From the NCBI GenBank assembly GCA_938048455.1, contig CALIUY010000024.1, positions 29,759 to 93,758 of the forward strand: a DNA stretch of 64,000 nt, read 5' to 3'. A model generated the notes under the pieces. That model saw only the letters and a list, made by a program, of their open reading frames with translations, had not been told where the DNA came from and did no database searches. This document shows, one piece after another, positions 53,190 to 63,861 of the stretch. The DNA comes from an uncultured Desulfobacterales bacterium (GTDB lineage Bacteria; Desulfobacterota; Desulfobacteria; Desulfobacterales; SpSt-501). The position numbers and the translations under genes are program-made. The first letter of the stretch is position 1; every line of letters starts with the position of its first letter.

Positions 53190-54503
53190 TTACATCCGCC
53201 CTTTGATCCGTCCGGCGCCGCCCTTCAAGAATCCCTCGTAGTGCCGCGCCAGCATGTGGCTTTCGATCTGCGCCACGGTGTCGATCGCCACCCCGACCAC
53301 GATCAAGAGCGCCGTACCGCCGAAGTAAAACGGCGCGTGGAACTGGGTGATCAGGATCGACGGCAGGACACAAACCGCCGAGACGTAGACGGCGCCGCCC
53401 AAGGTGATGCGCGACAGCACGCGGTCGATGTACTCGGAGGTGCTCCGACCGGGCCGGATCCCGGGAATGAAGCCGCCCGCCTTTTTCATGTTGTCGGCGA
53501 CATCGGTGGGGTTGAACGTGACCGCCGTGTAAAAGTAGCAGAAGAAAAAGATGAACCCCACGTAGAGCAGCTCGTAGACCGCATGCCCCGGACGGATGGC
53601 GTCGGCGATTGTCTGCATCCAGGGCACCTTGATGAAGCTGGCGATCGTCGCCGGAAACATGATGATCGAGGAGGCGAAAATCGGCGGTATCACCCCCGCG
53701 CTGTTGATCTTGAGCGGCAGGTGCGTGCTCTGCCCGCCGTAGAGCCGGCGGCCGATGATCCGCTTGGCGTATTGCACGGGGATGCGCCGCTGGGCCTGCT
53801 CGACGAAGATGATCGCCGCGACCACGGCCACCATGAGGACGAGCAGGAACAGAACGAGGAAAATGCCGATTTCCCCCGTGGACATCAGGGTGAAAGTCTG
53901 CCCCATGGCGACGGGCAGGCGGCAGACGATGCCGGTGAAGATGATGAGCGAGATGCCGTTGCCGATGCCCCGCTCGGTGATCTGCTCACCCAACCACATG
54001 ATGAAGGCCGTTCCGGCCGTGAGCGTGATCACCGTGAGCAGCCGAAAGCCCCAGCCGGGGTACATCACCACGGCCGCCCCGCCGGGCGCGGTCATCGTCT
54101 CCAGGCCGACGGCGATGCCGAACCCCTGGATCAGGGAGAGCACCACGGTGCCGTAGCGCGTGTACTGGGTGATCTTCTTGCGGCCGGCCTCGCCCTCCTT
54201 CTTCAGCTGCTCGAGGTGGGGAACGACCACGGTCAGCAGCTGCAGGATAATCGAAGCGCTGATGTAGGGCATGATGCCGAGGGCGAAGACGGAGAGCCGC
54301 TCGAGCGCCCCCCCCGAGAACATGTCCACCAGCCCGAGCAGCGTCCCCCGTGCGGTGGCGAAAATGGCGGCGAGCGCCGCGCTGTCGATCCCCGGCACCG
54401 GAACCTGGACGCCCACGCGATAGACGATGAGCATCGCGAGCGTGAAGAGGACCCGCCGCTTGAGTTCGGGGATGCGGAAGATGTTGGTCAGCCCGCCGAT
54501 CAT
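53190..54503 (-). CDS. secY: Protein translocase subunit SecY
   Basis: 437 residues, ten hydrophobic segments. Visible are the N-terminus ([34 protein letters not shown]), the plug region near [26 protein letters not shown], and the C-terminal cytosolic loop with [10 protein letters not shown] and [21 protein letters not shown]. It forms the channel for Sec-dependent export. ATG 54503 overlaps the rplO stop (ATGA). Standard spc-operon position. Confidence 0.98.
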   Translation of the reverse strand: MIGGLTNIFRIPELKRRVLFTLAMLIVYRVGVQVPVPGIDSAALAAIFATARGTLLGLVDMFSGGALERLSVFALGIMPYISASIILQLLTVVVPHLEQLKKEGEAGRKKITQYTRYGTVVLSLIQGFGIAVGLETMTAPGGAAVVMYPGWGFRLLTVITLTAGTAFIMWLGEQITERGIGNGISLIIFTGIVCRLPVAMGQTFTLMSTGEIGIFLVLFLLVLMVAVVAAIIFVEQAQRRIPVQYAKRIIGRRLYGGQSTHLPLKINSAGVIPPIFASSIIMFPATIASFIKVPWMQTIADAIRPGHAVYELLYVGFIFFFCYFYTAVTFNPTDVADNMKKAGGFIPGIRPGRSTSEYIDRVLSRITLGGAVYVSAVCVLPSILITQFHAPFYFGGTALLIVVGVAIDTVAQIESHMLARHYEGFLKGGAGRIKGRM

Positions 54504-54943
54504 GCCGTTTCCTCGACCCGCCCGCCCGCGGCCTCGATCTTGGTTCGCGCGCTGCGACTGACCTTGGCCACCCGCACCGTGAGGGCGGTCTGGATTTCCC
54601 CCTCGCCGAGCAGCTTGACGCCGTCGCGGATGTTGCGCACCCGCCCCGCCCGGAGAAGCGCGGATGCATCCACGACGGAGCCGGCCTCGAAGCCGGCGAG
54701 ATCCCGCAGGTTGACCACCGCCCACTCCTTGCGGAAGGGGTTCTTGAAGCCCCGCTTGGGCAACCGCCGCTGGAGCGGCATCTGGCCGCCTTCGAATCCG
54801 GGATGGGTCTGGCCGCCCGAGCGGGCCTTGTGCCCCTTGTTGCCGCGCCCCGCCGTCTTGCCCCAGCCGGAGGCCACCCCCCGGCCCACGCGTTTCTCTT
54901 TGCGGCGCGAACCGGCGGCCGGCTTGAGTTCGTGCAGTTTCAT
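54500..54943 (-). CDS. rplO: 50S ribosomal protein L15
   Basis: 147 residues: [22 protein letters not shown], the Gly-rich [18 protein letters not shown] loop and the C-terminal L18e/L15 domain. It binds 23S rRNA late in 50S assembly. It overlaps rpmD by 4 bp and secY by 4 bp, so the three are coupled. Confidence 0.98.
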   Translation of the reverse strand: MKLHELKPAAGSRRKEKRVGRGVASGWGKTAGRGNKGHKARSGGQTHPGFEGGQMPLQRRLPKRGFKNPFRKEWAVVNLRDLAGFEAGSVVDASALLRAGRVRNIRDGVKLLGEGEIQTALTVRVAKVSRSARTKIEAAGGRVEETA

Positions 54944-55128
54944 GCGCCTTTCTCCTCGGTCCGGACCAGGTGGCGGACGGCGTGGATCATGCCGCGCACC
55001 GCGGGGAGATCCGGCTGTTCGACCGTCTGATGCATCCGCCGCAGGCCGAGCGCCCGGAGCACCCGGCGGTGCTTTTCGGGCCTTCCGATCATGCTCTTCA
55101 CCAGCGTGATGTGCAACGTCTTCGCCAT
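54940..55128 (-). CDS. rpmD: 50S ribosomal protein L30
   Basis: 62 residues: [53 protein letters not shown], the complete short bacterial L30. It lies between rpsE and rplO as in other bacteria. Confidence 0.97.
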   Translation of the reverse strand: MAKTLHITLVKSMIGRPEKHRRVLRALGLRRMHQTVEQPDLPAVRGMIHAVRHLVRTEEKGA

Positions 55129-55158
55129 GCGCTCCTCATTGAACGACGCCGCCCCGCC

Positions 55159-55656
55159 TCAGGCGAGCGTCTCGACGGCGATCCCCCGCCGCTCGGCGAC
55201 TTGCTGCGGGCTCTCCAGCCGGGAAAGCCCCGCGAAGGTGGCCCGCACCAGGTTGTGCGGGTTGTGGGATCCCAGGCACTTGGTCAGGATGTTCTGAACC
55301 CCGGCGGCCTCAAGCACGGCGCGTACCGCTCCGCCGGCGATCAGTCCGGTGCCGGGGCTCGCCGGTTTCAACAGCACGCACCCCGCTCCGTAGCGGCCGA
55401 GGATTTCCGAGGGGATCGTCCCCTCGCGCAGCGGAACCTGGATCAAGTTTTTCTTGGCTTGTTCTACGCCCTTGCGGATGGCTTCGGGGACTTCGCTCGC
55501 CTTGCCCAACCCGTAGCCGACGGATCCGCGGCCGTCTCCCACGACCACGATCGCACTGAATCCGAACCGGCGGCCGCCCTTGACCACCTTGGCGACCCGG
55601 TTGATGCTGACGACCTTATCGATCCACTGCTGCTCGCTGTCCTGCTGCTTGAACAA
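55159..55656 (-). CDS. rpsE: 30S ribosomal protein S5
   Basis: 165 residues. The double-stranded RNA-binding N-domain ([43 protein letters not shown]) and the C-domain ([38 protein letters not shown]) are complete. It acts in decoding accuracy. It follows rplR by 43 bp. Confidence 0.98.
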   Translation of the reverse strand: MFKQQDSEQQWIDKVVSINRVAKVVKGGRRFGFSAIVVVGDGRGSVGYGLGKASEVPEAIRKGVEQAKKNLIQVPLREGTIPSEILGRYGAGCVLLKPASPGTGLIAGGAVRAVLEAAGVQNILTKCLGSHNPHNLVRATFAGLSRLESPQQVAERRGIAVETLA

Positions 55657-55699
55657 GGCTCTTCCTCCTTGGGCTCCGCACGCGCGGGCCGGACCGATG

Positions 55700-56065
55700 T
55701 CAGAACTGCAGCCCCGCCTCGCGGGCCCCGTCGGAGACGGCTTTCACCCGTCCGTGATAGAGAAACCCGTTGCGGTCGAAGACCACCTTCTCGATCCCCC
55801 GGGCCCGGGCCCGCTCGGCGATGAGTTTGCCCACCAGCAGGGCCTTCTCGCGTTTTTTCCGCCCCACGGCCGCTTCGGCCACGGCCTTCTCGCAACTGCT
55901 CGCCGCCGCGAGCGTACAAGCGCTGCGGTCGTCGATCAGCTGGGCGTAGATGTGACGGGCGCTGCGGAAGACGGAGAGCCGCGGCCGCTCGGGCGTCCCC
56001 AGGACGCGCTTGCGGATGCGCCGCTTGCGCTTCAGCCGCATTTCCGATTTCGTGTTCACACCCAT
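55700..56065 (-). CDS. rplR: 50S ribosomal protein L18
   Basis: 121 residues; the conserved block [31 protein letters not shown] and the tail [29 protein letters not shown] are present. It carries 5S rRNA to the 50S subunit. It follows rplF by 34 bp. Confidence 0.98.
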   Translation of the reverse strand: MGVNTKSEMRLKRKRRIRKRVLGTPERPRLSVFRSARHIYAQLIDDRSACTLAAASSCEKAVAEAAVGRKKREKALLVGKLIAERARARGIEKVVFDRNGFLYHGRVKAVSDGAREAGLQF

Positions 56066-56099
56066 GACGTTCCCCGACTCCTTTGCGGCGGATGGAAGG

Positions 56100-56639
56100 T
56101 TACTTGGTCCCGGTCTTGCCGGCCTTGCGCTGAATCCGCTCCTCGGCGTACTTGATCCCCTTGCCCTTGTAAGGTTCCGGGGGCCTCAGGCGGCGGATCG
56201 CGGCCGCGGTGCGTCCCAAGGTCTCCTTGTCGATGCCCGAGAGCCGGATCAGCGTGTTCTTTTCCACCGTCGCCTGGATGCCTTCGGGCAGATCGAACTC
56301 TTTCGGCGTCGAATAGCCCAGTTGGAAGACCAGCGTGCGTCCTTTGAGCTCGGCGCGGTAGCCGATGCCGTTGATTTCGAGCAGCCGCTCGAACCCCCGG
56401 GAGACGCCGGTCACCATGTTCGCCACGAGGCTCCGGGTCAGGCCTTGGAGGGCGCGGGCGTTCTTGAGCTCCCGGCCGATGCGCACCCGCACCTCGCCGT
56501 CGGCGATTTCCAGCTCCATCGCCGGGTGGATCTCGCGCGCCAACATGCCGTTTCGCCCCTGGACCGTCAGCTTCCGGTCGGCGTAGGTGATCTTCGTGTT
56601 TTCCGGAATCGGAATCGGTTTTTTGCCAACCCGAGACAT
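56100..56639 (-). CDS. rplF: 50S ribosomal protein L6
   Basis: 179 residues, from [17 protein letters not shown] to [25 protein letters not shown]. Two L6 folds are visible. ATG 56639 begins the conserved protein; the frame to 56693 overlaps nothing conserved. It binds near the GTPase centre of the 50S subunit. Confidence 0.98.
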   Translation of the reverse strand: MSRVGKKPIPIPENTKITYADRKLTVQGRNGMLAREIHPAMELEIADGEVRVRIGRELKNARALQGLTRSLVANMVTGVSRGFERLLEINGIGYRAELKGRTLVFQLGYSTPKEFDLPEGIQATVEKNTLIRLSGIDKETLGRTAAAIRRLRPPEPYKGKGIKYAEERIQRKAGKTGTK

Positions 56640-56679
56640 ACCCTGCCCCCCTGACTTCTCGCTCGACGGCCGGCGCCGC

Positions 56680-57078
56680 TCAGCACACGACACAGAGCCA
56701 CTCCCCGCCGAGATTTTCCTTGCGCGCCTGGCGGTCGCTCATCACCCCGCGCGAAGTCGACAGGATGGAGATCCCCAGCCCGTTCATCACGGGACGGATC
56801 TCGCCGCCCTTGACGTAGACCCGCCGGCCCGGCTTGCTGATCCGCTCCAGGCGCTGGACGGCCGGAACCTGGCCGGGACCGTATTTCAGATAGACCCGCA
56901 GGATGCCCTGCCTGCCGTCCTTGAGAAATTTGTAATTCTTGATGAACCCCTCTTCCTTGAGAATCCGGGCCATCTCCACCTTCAGTCGGGAACCCGGGAC
57001 ATCGACGCTCACGAATCGCGCCTTGGCGGCGTTGCGGATGCGCGTCAACATGTCGGCGACGGGATCGGTTACGGCCAT
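56680..57078 (-). CDS. rpsH: 30S ribosomal protein S8
   Basis: 132 residues: MAVTDPVADMLTRIRNAAKA to the conserved end STSRGVMSDRQARKENLGGEWLCVVC, here with two Cys in the last four residues. S8 binds the centre of 16S rRNA and in many bacteria represses the spc operon. AGGAGGACAGGA precedes the ATG. Confidence 0.98.
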   Translation of the reverse strand: MAVTDPVADMLTRIRNAAKARFVSVDVPGSRLKVEMARILKEEGFIKNYKFLKDGRQGILRVYLKYGPGQVPAVQRLERISKPGRRVYVKGGEIRPVMNGLGISILSTSRGVMSDRQARKENLGGEWLCVVC

Positions 57079-57127
57079 TCCTGTCCTCCTGTGTTCCGGC
57101 GGGCGATGCGCTGGCTTCGCGCGGGCA

Positions 57128-57313
57128 TCACCAGCTGGACTTCGTGACCCCGGGCAGCTTGCCCCATGAGGCAAGCGTCCGGAAACAGATGCGGCAGACG
57201 CCGAAGCGCCTCAGGTATCCTCTCGGGCGCCCGCAGATCGGGCAGCGGTTGTGGGCCCGCACCTTGAACTTCGGGGTTCGCAACGCTTTCAACCGCATCG
57301 ACTTCTTTGCCAA
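57128..57313 (-). CDS. rpsN: 30S ribosomal protein S14, zinc-binding (type Z)
   Basis: 61 residues, the short zinc form with CPIC and CRIC pairs ([41 protein letters not shown]). The long form without zinc, as in E. coli, is about 100 residues. It lies between rplE and rpsH. Confidence 0.97.
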   Translation of the reverse strand: MAKKSMRLKALRTPKFKVRAHNRCPICGRPRGYLRRFGVCRICFRTLASWGKLPGVTKSSW

Positions 57314-57359
57314 CGGATCCTCCTTCGCCCTCCGCGCACGACCGCGGGCCGGCGGCGCC

Positions 57360-57899
57360 TCAATTGCGGAACGGCATCCCCAGCAGCCGCAGAAGTTCGC
57401 GGCCCTCCTCGTCGCTGCGCGCGCTGGTGACGATGCAGACGTTCAGCCCCTTGATCTTGTCGATCTTGTCGTAGTCGATCTCGGGAAAAATGATGTGCTC
57501 CCGGATCCCCAGGGCGTAATTCCCGCGACCGTCGAACGCCTTGGCGGAAACCCCGCGGAAGTCGCGCACCCGCGGCAGCGCGACGTTGATCAGCTTCTGC
57601 AGGAAATCGTACATCCGCTCGCGGCGCAGCGTGACCATGCAGCCGATCGGCATGTTCTCCCGCACTTTGAAGGCCGCGATCGATTTCTTCGCCTTGGTGA
57701 TCACCGGCTGCTGGCCTGCGATGGCCTTCAACTCCTCGGCGGCGCTCTCCAGGATCTTGATGTTCTGGATCGCCTCGCCCAGCCCCATGTTCAGCACGAC
57801 CTTCACGAGCCGGGGGACCTGCATCCGGTTCTTGTAACCGAAGGTCTCGATCAGCCTGGGAACGACTTCCTTCTCGTACCGCTCTTTGAGCGCAGACAT
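57360..57899 (-). CDS. rplE: 50S ribosomal protein L5
   Basis: 179 residues, complete: [77 protein letters not shown]. It joins 5S rRNA to the 50S subunit and contacts P-site tRNA. It starts 19 bp after rplX. Confidence 0.98.
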   Translation of the reverse strand: MSALKERYEKEVVPRLIETFGYKNRMQVPRLVKVVLNMGLGEAIQNIKILESAAEELKAIAGQQPVITKAKKSIAAFKVRENMPIGCMVTLRRERMYDFLQKLINVALPRVRDFRGVSAKAFDGRGNYALGIREHIIFPEIDYDKIDKIKGLNVCIVTSARSDEEGRELLRLLGMPFRN

Positions 57900-57918
57900 G
57901 GCTGTACTCCCCGCCTCG

Positions 57919-58248
57919 TCAGGATTCGACCGCTTCGCCGCACTTCACGCAGACGCGCTGCTTTTTGCCGTCCTCGAGGGTCCGGAAGCGCACGCGGGTG
58001 GCCGCCATGCACTTGTTGCAGATCAACAGCACGTTGGACCAGTGGAGCGGCGCCTCGGCCTCGACGATGCCGCCTTGGCGGTTCTTGGCGCTCGGCCGCG
58101 TGTGCTTCTTGATGAGGTTGACCTTTTCCACCAGGAGGCGCTCCTTCTTGCGGAACACCTGGAGGACCTTGCCGATCTTCCCCCGGTCTTTGCCGGTGAG
58201 GACCTTCACCTTGTCGTCCTTGCGGATGGCGACCTTGTCGAATTTCAT
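57919..58248 (-). CDS. rplX: 50S ribosomal protein L24, with zinc-ribbon tail
   Basis: 109 residues. The KOW domain ([46 protein letters not shown]) is followed by a C-terminal CNKC and CVKC pair, a zinc-ribbon form seen in some bacteria. L24 starts 50S assembly. It follows rplN by 76 bp. Confidence 0.97.
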   Translation of the reverse strand: MKFDKVAIRKDDKVKVLTGKDRGKIGKVLQVFRKKERLLVEKVNLIKKHTRPSAKNRQGGIVEAEAPLHWSNVLLICNKCMAATRVRFRTLEDGKKQRVCVKCGEAVES

Positions 58249-58324
58249 CTGCCGTCTCCCGGCCGTCTGCCGGCCCTCTGCCGTCTCCGGGGCCCCGTGC
58301 GCGCGGACCCGCGCCCTCCCGCCG

Positions 58325-58693
58325 TTAGAGAACCTCCGGGGCGAGAGAGATGATCTTCATGAAGCGCTTGGCCCGCAGCTCGCGCGCCACCGGACCGAAG
58401 ATGCGCGTGCCGATCGGCTCTTTGGCCTGGTTGATCAGCACCGCCGAATTCTCGTCGAAGCGGATGTAGGATCCGTCGGGACGGCGCACTTCCTTCTTCG
58501 TCCGCACCACGACCGCCTTGTGCACATCGCCCTTCTTCACCTTGGCGTTGGGGATCGCCTCCTTCACCGACACGACGATCACGTCGCCCACCGTCGCATA
58601 CCGCCGCCGGGAGCCCCCCAGCACCTTGATGCAGTAGAGCACCTTCGCCCCGGAGTTGTCGGCCGCCTTCAGCCGGGTCTCCACCTGGATCAT
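58325..58693 (-). CDS. rplN: 50S ribosomal protein L14
   Basis: 122 residues, complete: [44 protein letters not shown] to [12 protein letters not shown]. It lies at the subunit interface of the 50S particle. It follows rpsQ by 25 bp. Confidence 0.98.
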   Translation of the reverse strand: MIQVETRLKAADNSGAKVLYCIKVLGGSRRRYATVGDVIVVSVKEAIPNAKVKKGDVHKAVVVRTKKEVRRPDGSYIRFDENSAVLINQAKEPIGTRIFGPVARELRAKRFMKIISLAPEVL

Positions 58694-58718
58694 GACCGTC
58701 GTCCTTTCGCCTCTCGCC

Positions 58719-58976
58719 TCAGGCCGCTTTTTCGAGAATCCGGCTCACCCGCCAGCGCTTCGTCCGGCTGAGCGGCCGCGACTCGGTGATCTGCACGCGA
58801 TCGCCGATGCCGCAGGCGTTGTTTTCGTCGTGAGCGGCGAACTTGGCCCGCCGCCGGATGTACTTGTGGTAGGCCGGATGTTTCACCAGGCGCTCGACCG
58901 ACACGACGACGGTCTTGTCCATCCGGTTGCTGACCACGACACCCACCACCTGCCGTTTCATTCCTCGTGTTTTCAT
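58719..58976 (-). CDS. rpsQ: 30S ribosomal protein S17
   Basis: 85 residues: [47 protein letters not shown] and the [15 protein letters not shown] end, one OB-fold. The start may be ATG 58976 or the internal Met at residue 6 (MKRQVVG). It lies 10 bp after rpmC. Confidence 0.97.
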   Translation of the reverse strand: MKTRGMKRQVVGVVVSNRMDKTVVVSVERLVKHPAYHKYIRRRAKFAAHDENNACGIGDRVQITESRPLSRTKRWRVSRILEKAA

Positions 58977-58986
58977 GGCCTGCCGT

Positions 58987-59196
58987 TTACGCCTTCGCCG
59001 ATTCCGGCTTGCGGGTCGTTTCGTTCAGGACGGTCTCCAGCCGGGCGATGTCGCGCCGCGCCTGCCGGAGCCGCGCCTTGTTTTCGAGTTGCCCGATCGC
59101 GTGTTGGAAGCGGAGGTTGAAGAGCTCCTGCTTCGTCTCCTCGAGCTTGCGGCGCATTTCCTCGGGCGTGAGATTGCGGATCTCCCGGGCTTTCAT
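58987..59196 (-). CDS. rpmC: 50S ribosomal protein L29
   Basis: 69 residues: [57 protein letters not shown], the two-helix hairpin of L29 at the exit tunnel, where trigger factor and SRP dock. ATG 59196 overlaps the rplP stop by 4 bp. Confidence 0.97.
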   Translation of the reverse strand: MKAREIRNLTPEEMRRKLEETKQELFNLRFQHAIGQLENKARLRQARRDIARLETVLNETTRKPESAKA

Positions 59197-59609
59197 CGCG
59201 CCTCGCTCCTTTCCACGAACTTGGTCTTCACGGAGAGCTTGTGCGCCGCCAGGCGCAGCGCCTCCAGGGCGAGATCCCGCGGCACCCCCTGGATCTCGTA
59301 AAGAATACGTCCGGGCCGCACCACGGCGACCCAACCCTCGGGAGCGCCCTTGCCTTTGCCCATGCGCGTCTCCGCCGGTTTTTTCGTGTAGGGCTTGTCG
59401 GGGAAGATCCGGATCCAGATGCGACCGCCGCGCTTGACATGCCGGGTCATCGCCACGCGCGCCGCCTCGATCTCCCGCGCGTTGACCCAGCCCGAGCCGA
59501 CGGCCTGCAGACCGAACTCCCCGAAGTGCAGCATGGCCCCGCGGCGGGCGACGCCGCGCACCCGACCTTTCTGCTGCTTGCGGTATTTCACCTTCTTGGG
59601 ACTGAGCAT
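59193..59609 (-). CDS. rplP: 50S ribosomal protein L16
   Basis: 138 residues, complete: [37 protein letters not shown] to [16 protein letters not shown]. The [28 protein letters not shown] segment is intact. It lies near the A site and the peptidyl transferase centre. It begins 19 bp after rpsC. Confidence 0.98.
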   Translation of the reverse strand: MLSPKKVKYRKQQKGRVRGVARRGAMLHFGEFGLQAVGSGWVNAREIEAARVAMTRHVKRGGRIWIRIFPDKPYTKKPAETRMGKGKGAPEGWVAVVRPGRILYEIQGVPRDLALEALRLAAHKLSVKTKFVERSEAR

Positions 59610-59628
59610 CGTTGCCTACCCCCGGGCC

Positions 59629-60285
59629 TCAGGCGGCGGCTTCCGCCGTCGCCTGGTCTTTGCGCAGGACCTCGCCTTTAAAAATCGTCACCTTCACCCC
59701 GACCACCCCGTAGGTGGTCTTCGCCTCGGCCTGGCCGTAGTCGATGTCGGCCCGCAGGGTGTGAAGCGGCACGCGGCCTTCCCGGTACCACTCGGTCCGG
59801 GCGATTTCCGCGCCTCCCAGGCGGCCCGAGCAGATGACCTTGATGCCGAGCGCGCCGAAGCGCATCGCCGACTGCACCGCACGTTTCATGGCCCGCCGGA
59901 AGGCCACGCGGCGCTCGAGTTGCATGGCGACGTTTTCGGCCACAAGCTGGGCGTCCACCTCGGGCTTGCGAATCTCCTGGATGTCGATCAGCACCTCGTG
60001 GGCGGTCAACTTCTCGAGATCTTTCTTAAGCAGCGCGATCTCCGCGCCCTTCTTGCCGATTACGATCCCCGGCCGCGCGGTAAAAATCCGCAACCGGATG
60101 CGCTTGGCGGAACGCTCGATCTCGATGCGCGAAACCCCGGCGTGGTAGAGCTTCTTTTTGATGAACTGCCGCAGCCGGTGATCCTCCAGGATATACCGGG
60201 CGTAGTTTCGGCCGCCGAACCAGCGGGATTCCCACGTCTTGACGATGCCGAGTCTCAATCCGATCGGGTTGACTTTCTGGCCCAA
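59629..60285 (-). CDS. rpsC: 30S ribosomal protein S3, probable TTG start
   Basis: 218 residues when started at TTG 60285, giving the conserved N-terminus [12 protein letters not shown] directly after the initiator. AGGAGGGG lies 5-6 bases before the TTG. An ATG at 60300 is in frame but adds five residues, overlaps the rplV stop and has a poor ribosome site. The KH domain ([25 protein letters not shown]) and C-domain are complete. S3 forms the mRNA entry of the 30S head. Confidence 0.96.
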   Translation of the reverse strand: MGQKVNPIGLRLGIVKTWESRWFGGRNYARYILEDHRLRQFIKKKLYHAGVSRIEIERSAKRIRLRIFTARPGIVIGKKGAEIALLKKDLEKLTAHEVLIDIQEIRKPEVDAQLVAENVAMQLERRVAFRRAMKRAVQSAMRFGALGIKVICSGRLGGAEIARTEWYREGRVPLHTLRADIDYGQAEAKTTYGVVGVKVTIFKGEVLRKDQATAEAAA

Positions 60286-60296
60286 GCTCCCCCTCC

Positions 60297-60641
60297 TCAT
60301 TCCTCCGTGGACGGCTCCGAGAGGACCACGGTTACATGGCAGGTCGGCTTCAGGATCCGGGTTCCCCGCCCGCGCGCTTTCGTGCCCCAGCGTTTGAGCA
60401 TCGGCCCGTCGTCGGCCCGGATGGTGCTCACCACGAGGCGGTCGACATCCATTCCCGGCTTCCGGTCGGCGTTGGCGACCGCCGAGCGGATGAGCTTTTC
60501 GAGATGTTTGGCCGCTTTCTGCGGCATGAACTTCAACAGACTCAACGCCGCCTCGACCGGCTTGCCTTTCACGGCGGCCGAAACCTTCATCACCTTCAAA
60601 GGAGAAATCCGCATGTAGCGGGCCTGCGCTCTTGCCTCCAT
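60297..60641 (-). CDS. rplV: 50S ribosomal protein L22
   Basis: 114 residues: [59 protein letters not shown], with the loop [22 protein letters not shown] that lines the exit tunnel. It lies 43 bp after rpsS and has 11 bp to the TTG start of rpsC. Confidence 0.98.
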   Translation of the reverse strand: MEARAQARYMRISPLKVMKVSAAVKGKPVEAALSLLKFMPQKAAKHLEKLIRSAVANADRKPGMDVDRLVVSTIRADDGPMLKRWGTKARGRGTRILKPTCHVTVVLSEPSTEE

Positions 60642-60684
60642 CGCGCCCTCATCCTTTTCGCCGTCGAATTCGCCCGGCCCGCGA

Positions 60685-60963
60685 TCAGGCCGCCTTCGAC
60701 TTCCGGTCCCCCGAATGGCCGTGGAAGGTCCGGGTCGGGGCGAATTCCCCCAATTTGTGCCCTACCATGTTCTCCGAGATGAACACGGGGATGAACTTGC
60801 GGCCGTTGTGCACGGCGAGCGTCAGCCCCACCATCTCCGGCACGATCGTCGAGCGGCGCGACCAAGTCTTGATCACCTTGCCGCTGCGCGCCTCCTGGGC
60901 CTGCTGCACTTTCCGCAGCAGGCTGCCGTCAACGAAAGGCCCCTTTTTCAACGATCTGGACAT
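60685..60963 (-). CDS. rpsS: 30S ribosomal protein S19
   Basis: 92 residues: [22 protein letters not shown] to [24 protein letters not shown]. It sits in the 30S head with S13. It lies 70 bp after rplB. Confidence 0.98.
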   Translation of the reverse strand: MSRSLKKGPFVDGSLLRKVQQAQEARSGKVIKTWSRRSTIVPEMVGLTLAVHNGRKFIPVFISENMVGHKLGEFAPTRTFHGHSGDRKSKAA

Positions 60964-61033
60964 CGGCCATCCTCTCTCGCGCCGGCGCCCCGCGGCGCGC
61001 GGGTTGTTCCGCCCGTGCGCCGCCTGGACGACC

Positions 61034-61855
61034 TCAGGATCTGCGTTTCACGATCAGCCGATCGCTCGGCTTGCGTTTGCGCGTCTTGTGCCCCTTGGTC
61101 GGCTTGCCCCACGGCGTGCAGGGATGCCGGCCTCCCGAGGACTTGCCCTCGCCCCCGCCCATCGGATGGTCGATGGGGTTCATGGCCACCCCCCGCGTGT
61201 GAGGGCGACGGCCTTTCCAGCGCGCCCGGCCCGCCTTGCCGATGGAGACGTTTTCGTGCTGCAGGTTGCCCACCTGCCCCACCGTGGCCCGGCAGTCGAG
61301 CAGCACCTTGCGCACCTCGTTGGAGGGCATCTTGAGCAGCGCGTAATCGCCCTCCTTGGCCATGAGTTGGGCGTAACTGCCGGCGCTGCGCGCAAGCTGC
61401 CCGCCGCGGCCGACGCGCAGCTCGATGTTGTGGACCTGGGTCCCGAGCGGGATGTGGCGCAGCGGCAGGCAATTGCCGGGCCGGATATCCGCCTCGGGGC
61501 CGGAGACGACCCGATCCTCGGGCTTCAAGTCCACCGGGGCGAGGATGTAGCGTTTCTCGCCGTCGGCATACTGCAAAAGCGCGATGCGCGCCGACCGATT
61601 GGGGTCGTACTCGATGCCGACCACGCGGGCCGGAACGCCGTCCTTGTCGCGCTTGAAGTCGATGCGTCGGTAGTGCCGCTTGTGCCCTCCGCCGCGCGAG
61701 CGCGCCGTCACCCGGCCGTAGACGTTCCGCCCTCCGCTCTTGCGCAGGGGCTCGAGCAGGCTCTTTTCGGGCTCGGGGCGCGTGATCTCGGACCCGTCGT
61801 CGTAGGTCTGGAAACGGCGCCCCGGAGAGGTGGGTTTGACCTTTTTCAGTCCCAT
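61034..61855 (-). CDS. rplB: 50S ribosomal protein L2
   Basis: 273 residues, full length, ending [30 protein letters not shown]. The [30 protein letters not shown] and [21 protein letters not shown] blocks hold the conserved His near the peptidyl transferase centre. It lies 13 bp after rplW. Confidence 0.98.
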   Translation of the reverse strand: MGLKKVKPTSPGRRFQTYDDGSEITRPEPEKSLLEPLRKSGGRNVYGRVTARSRGGGHKRHYRRIDFKRDKDGVPARVVGIEYDPNRSARIALLQYADGEKRYILAPVDLKPEDRVVSGPEADIRPGNCLPLRHIPLGTQVHNIELRVGRGGQLARSAGSYAQLMAKEGDYALLKMPSNEVRKVLLDCRATVGQVGNLQHENVSIGKAGRARWKGRRPHTRGVAMNPIDHPMGGGEGKSSGGRHPCTPWGKPTKGHKTRKRKPSDRLIVKRRS

Positions 61856-61868
61856 GCTCGGCTCCTCT

Positions 61869-62156
61869 TCAGGCCCCCTCGAAGAAGTCGATCCGCTCGC
61901 CCGGCATCAGCCGCACGATCGCCTTTTTCCAGTCGCGGCGCTTGCCCTGGACCCGCCCCCGCCGGGTGGCCTTGCCGCGGATCTGCTGCGTACGCACAGA
62001 GGCGACGCGCACGCGGAAGGCCTCCTCGACAGCGCGCCGGATTTCGATCCGATTGGCGTCGCGGGCGACCTCGAAGGAAACCTGGTTGTAGAGCTCCTTC
62101 TGGAGGTTGGTCTTCTCCGTGAGCAGCGGCCGGATGATGATGTCGGCGTACCTCAT
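61869..62156 (-). CDS. rplW: 50S ribosomal protein L23
   Basis: 95 residues: [76 protein letters not shown]. It is the main docking site for trigger factor and SRP at the tunnel exit. It overlaps the rplD stop by 4 bp. Confidence 0.98.
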   Translation of the reverse strand: MRYADIIIRPLLTEKTNLQKELYNQVSFEVARDANRIEIRRAVEEAFRVRVASVRTQQIRGKATRRGRVQGKRRDWKKAIVRLMPGERIDFFEGA

Positions 62157-62776
62157 GCGCTCAGCCTCCCTTCGATTGCGGCGACGGCCGGCTGCAGAAG
62201 CACGAGGGTCTCGTACTTCAAGACGTCATAGACGTTCAGTCCCGCCGTGGGCAGCACCTTGACGCCGGGGACGTTGCGCGCCGAACGCTCCAGCCCCTCG
62301 TCCCGCCCTGCGGTGACGATGAGCGCGTTGCGCAGGTTCAGCGCCTTGAGCGCCGAGACGAAAGCGCGGGTCTTCACCTCCGGCAGTTCGAAGCGCTCCA
62401 GGACGACGAGCGCATTCTCCTGCAGCTTGGAGGTGAGCGCCATTTTCAACGCCGAACGCCGCACTTGCTTGGGAAGCCGCTGCACATAGCTCCGGCCGTC
62501 GGGACCGAAGACGACGCCGCCGCCGCGCAGAAGCGGCGACTTGATGTCCCCGCGCCGGGCCCGCCCGGTCCCCTTCTGCCGGTAGAGTTTGCGGGTGCTG
62601 CCGGTCACCTCGCCGCGATGCTTCACCCGCGGGTTCGCCGATCGCCGGTTGGCGAGTTGCAGGGTGACCACGTCGTGAAGCACGTGCGGCTTGACCGCCA
62701 CGTTGAAGATCGACTCGGCAAGCTCAAGCCGGGCGACCGGCCGGCCCTCCATGTTGCAAACGTCCACGCCAGGCAT
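62153..62776 (-). CDS. rplD: 50S ribosomal protein L4
   Basis: 207 residues: [60 protein letters not shown], the tunnel loop, then a complete L4 fold. ATG 62776 starts [11 protein letters not shown]; the frame to 63034 shadows rplC. In E. coli L4 represses the S10 operon. It follows rplC by 32 bp. Confidence 0.98.
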   Translation of the reverse strand: MPGVDVCNMEGRPVARLELAESIFNVAVKPHVLHDVVTLQLANRRSANPRVKHRGEVTGSTRKLYRQKGTGRARRGDIKSPLLRGGGVVFGPDGRSYVQRLPKQVRRSALKMALTSKLQENALVVLERFELPEVKTRAFVSALKALNLRNALIVTAGRDEGLERSARNVPGVKVLPTAGLNVYDVLKYETLVLLQPAVAAIEGRLSA

Positions 62777-62808
62777 GTTCCCCCCTCGTCTCCGAAAGCC
62801 TTCTCCGT

Positions 62809-63453
62809 TCACCGCCGGCGCTCGATCTTCGGCTTGCGGATGGCGAGCAGCCCCGAAGCGGGACCGGGGACGGCCCCGCGGAGCAGGATCAGGTTCTCCT
62901 CGGGCCGGATGTCGACGACCTCCAGGTTCTGCACCGTCTTGCGCTCGAACCCGAAATGTCCCGGCAGACCCTTGCCCTTGATCACGCGCGAGGGCCAGGC
63001 GCTGGAACCGATGGATCCGGGAATGCGATGGCACTTGCTGCCGTGGGTCGTCCGCCCGCCGCTGAACCCTTCCTTCTTGATTACGCCGGAGAAGCCGCGG
63101 CCTTTGCTCCGTCCGCTCACGTTCACCCGCTCCCCGACCGTGAACACGGCATCCACCGTGAGGCGCTGGCCGACCTGGAAGGCGCCCGGGTCCTCGACGG
63201 CGAATTCCTGGAGGTGCCGAAAGCCGGTTCCGCCGGCCTTGCGCAGATGGCCCTGGAGCGGCTTGGTCACGCGCCGCGGGGCGACCTCTTCGAAGCCGAG
63301 CTGCAGCGCGTCGTAGCCGTCGGTTTCCTTACGCTTGATCTGAGTCACGACACAGGGCCCGGCCTGGATGACGGTCACCGGCGTCACTCGGCCGTCCTGG
63401 GCGAAGAGGCTCGTCATCCCCAGCTTTTTCCCCATCAATCCTTTGCACGTCAT
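62809..63453 (-). CDS. rplC: 50S ribosomal protein L3
   Basis: 214 residues, beginning MTCKGLMGKKLGMTSLFAQDGRVTPVTVIQAGPCVV; the loop FSGGRTTHGSKCHRIPGSIGSSAWPSRVIKGKGLPGHFG reaches the peptidyl transferase centre. ATG 63453 is the conserved start. It lies 82 bp after rpsJ. Confidence 0.98.
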   Translation of the reverse strand: MTCKGLMGKKLGMTSLFAQDGRVTPVTVIQAGPCVVTQIKRKETDGYDALQLGFEEVAPRRVTKPLQGHLRKAGGTGFRHLQEFAVEDPGAFQVGQRLTVDAVFTVGERVNVSGRSKGRGFSGVIKKEGFSGGRTTHGSKCHRIPGSIGSSAWPSRVIKGKGLPGHFGFERKTVQNLEVVDIRPEENLILLRGAVPGPASGLLAIRKPKIERRR

Positions 63454-63535
63454 CGCGATTCGTCCTTCGGACTCCGCCCCCGGCCCGGCCTCCGGCCGCA
63501 AGGGCCCTCCGGCAGCGCGCCGGGGCGTTTCCGGG

Positions 63536-63847
63536 TCACAACTTGATCTCCACATCCACGCCCGGCGAGAGATCCAGCTTCATCAGCGCGTCGACCGTCT
63601 GCTGGGTGGGCTCGAGGATATCGAGCAGGCGCTTGTGAATGCGCATCTCGAACTGCTCCCGGGACTTCTTGTCCACATGCGGCGAGCGCAGCACCGTGTA
63701 CTTGCTGATGCGCGTCGGCAGCGGAATGGGCCCGACCACTTTGGCGCCCGTCTTGACCGCCGTATCGACGATGTCCGCCGCCGACTGGTCAAGCAGCTTG
63801 TGATCGTAAGCCTTGAGCCGGATCCGGATTTTCGTGTTCATGATCAT
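63536..63847 (-). CDS. rpsJ: 30S ribosomal protein S10
   Basis: 103 residues: [73 protein letters not shown]10 is also NusE in antitermination. The first residues may start at ATG 63847 or the second at 63841. It opens the S10 operon, 14 bp after tuf. Confidence 0.98.
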   Translation of the reverse strand: MIMNTKIRIRLKAYDHKLLDQSAADIVDTAVKTGAKVVGPIPLPTRISKYTVLRSPHVDKKSREQFEMRIHKRLLDILEPTQQTVDALMKLDLSPGVDVEIKL

Positions 63848-63861
63848 GGACGCGCCCGCCT

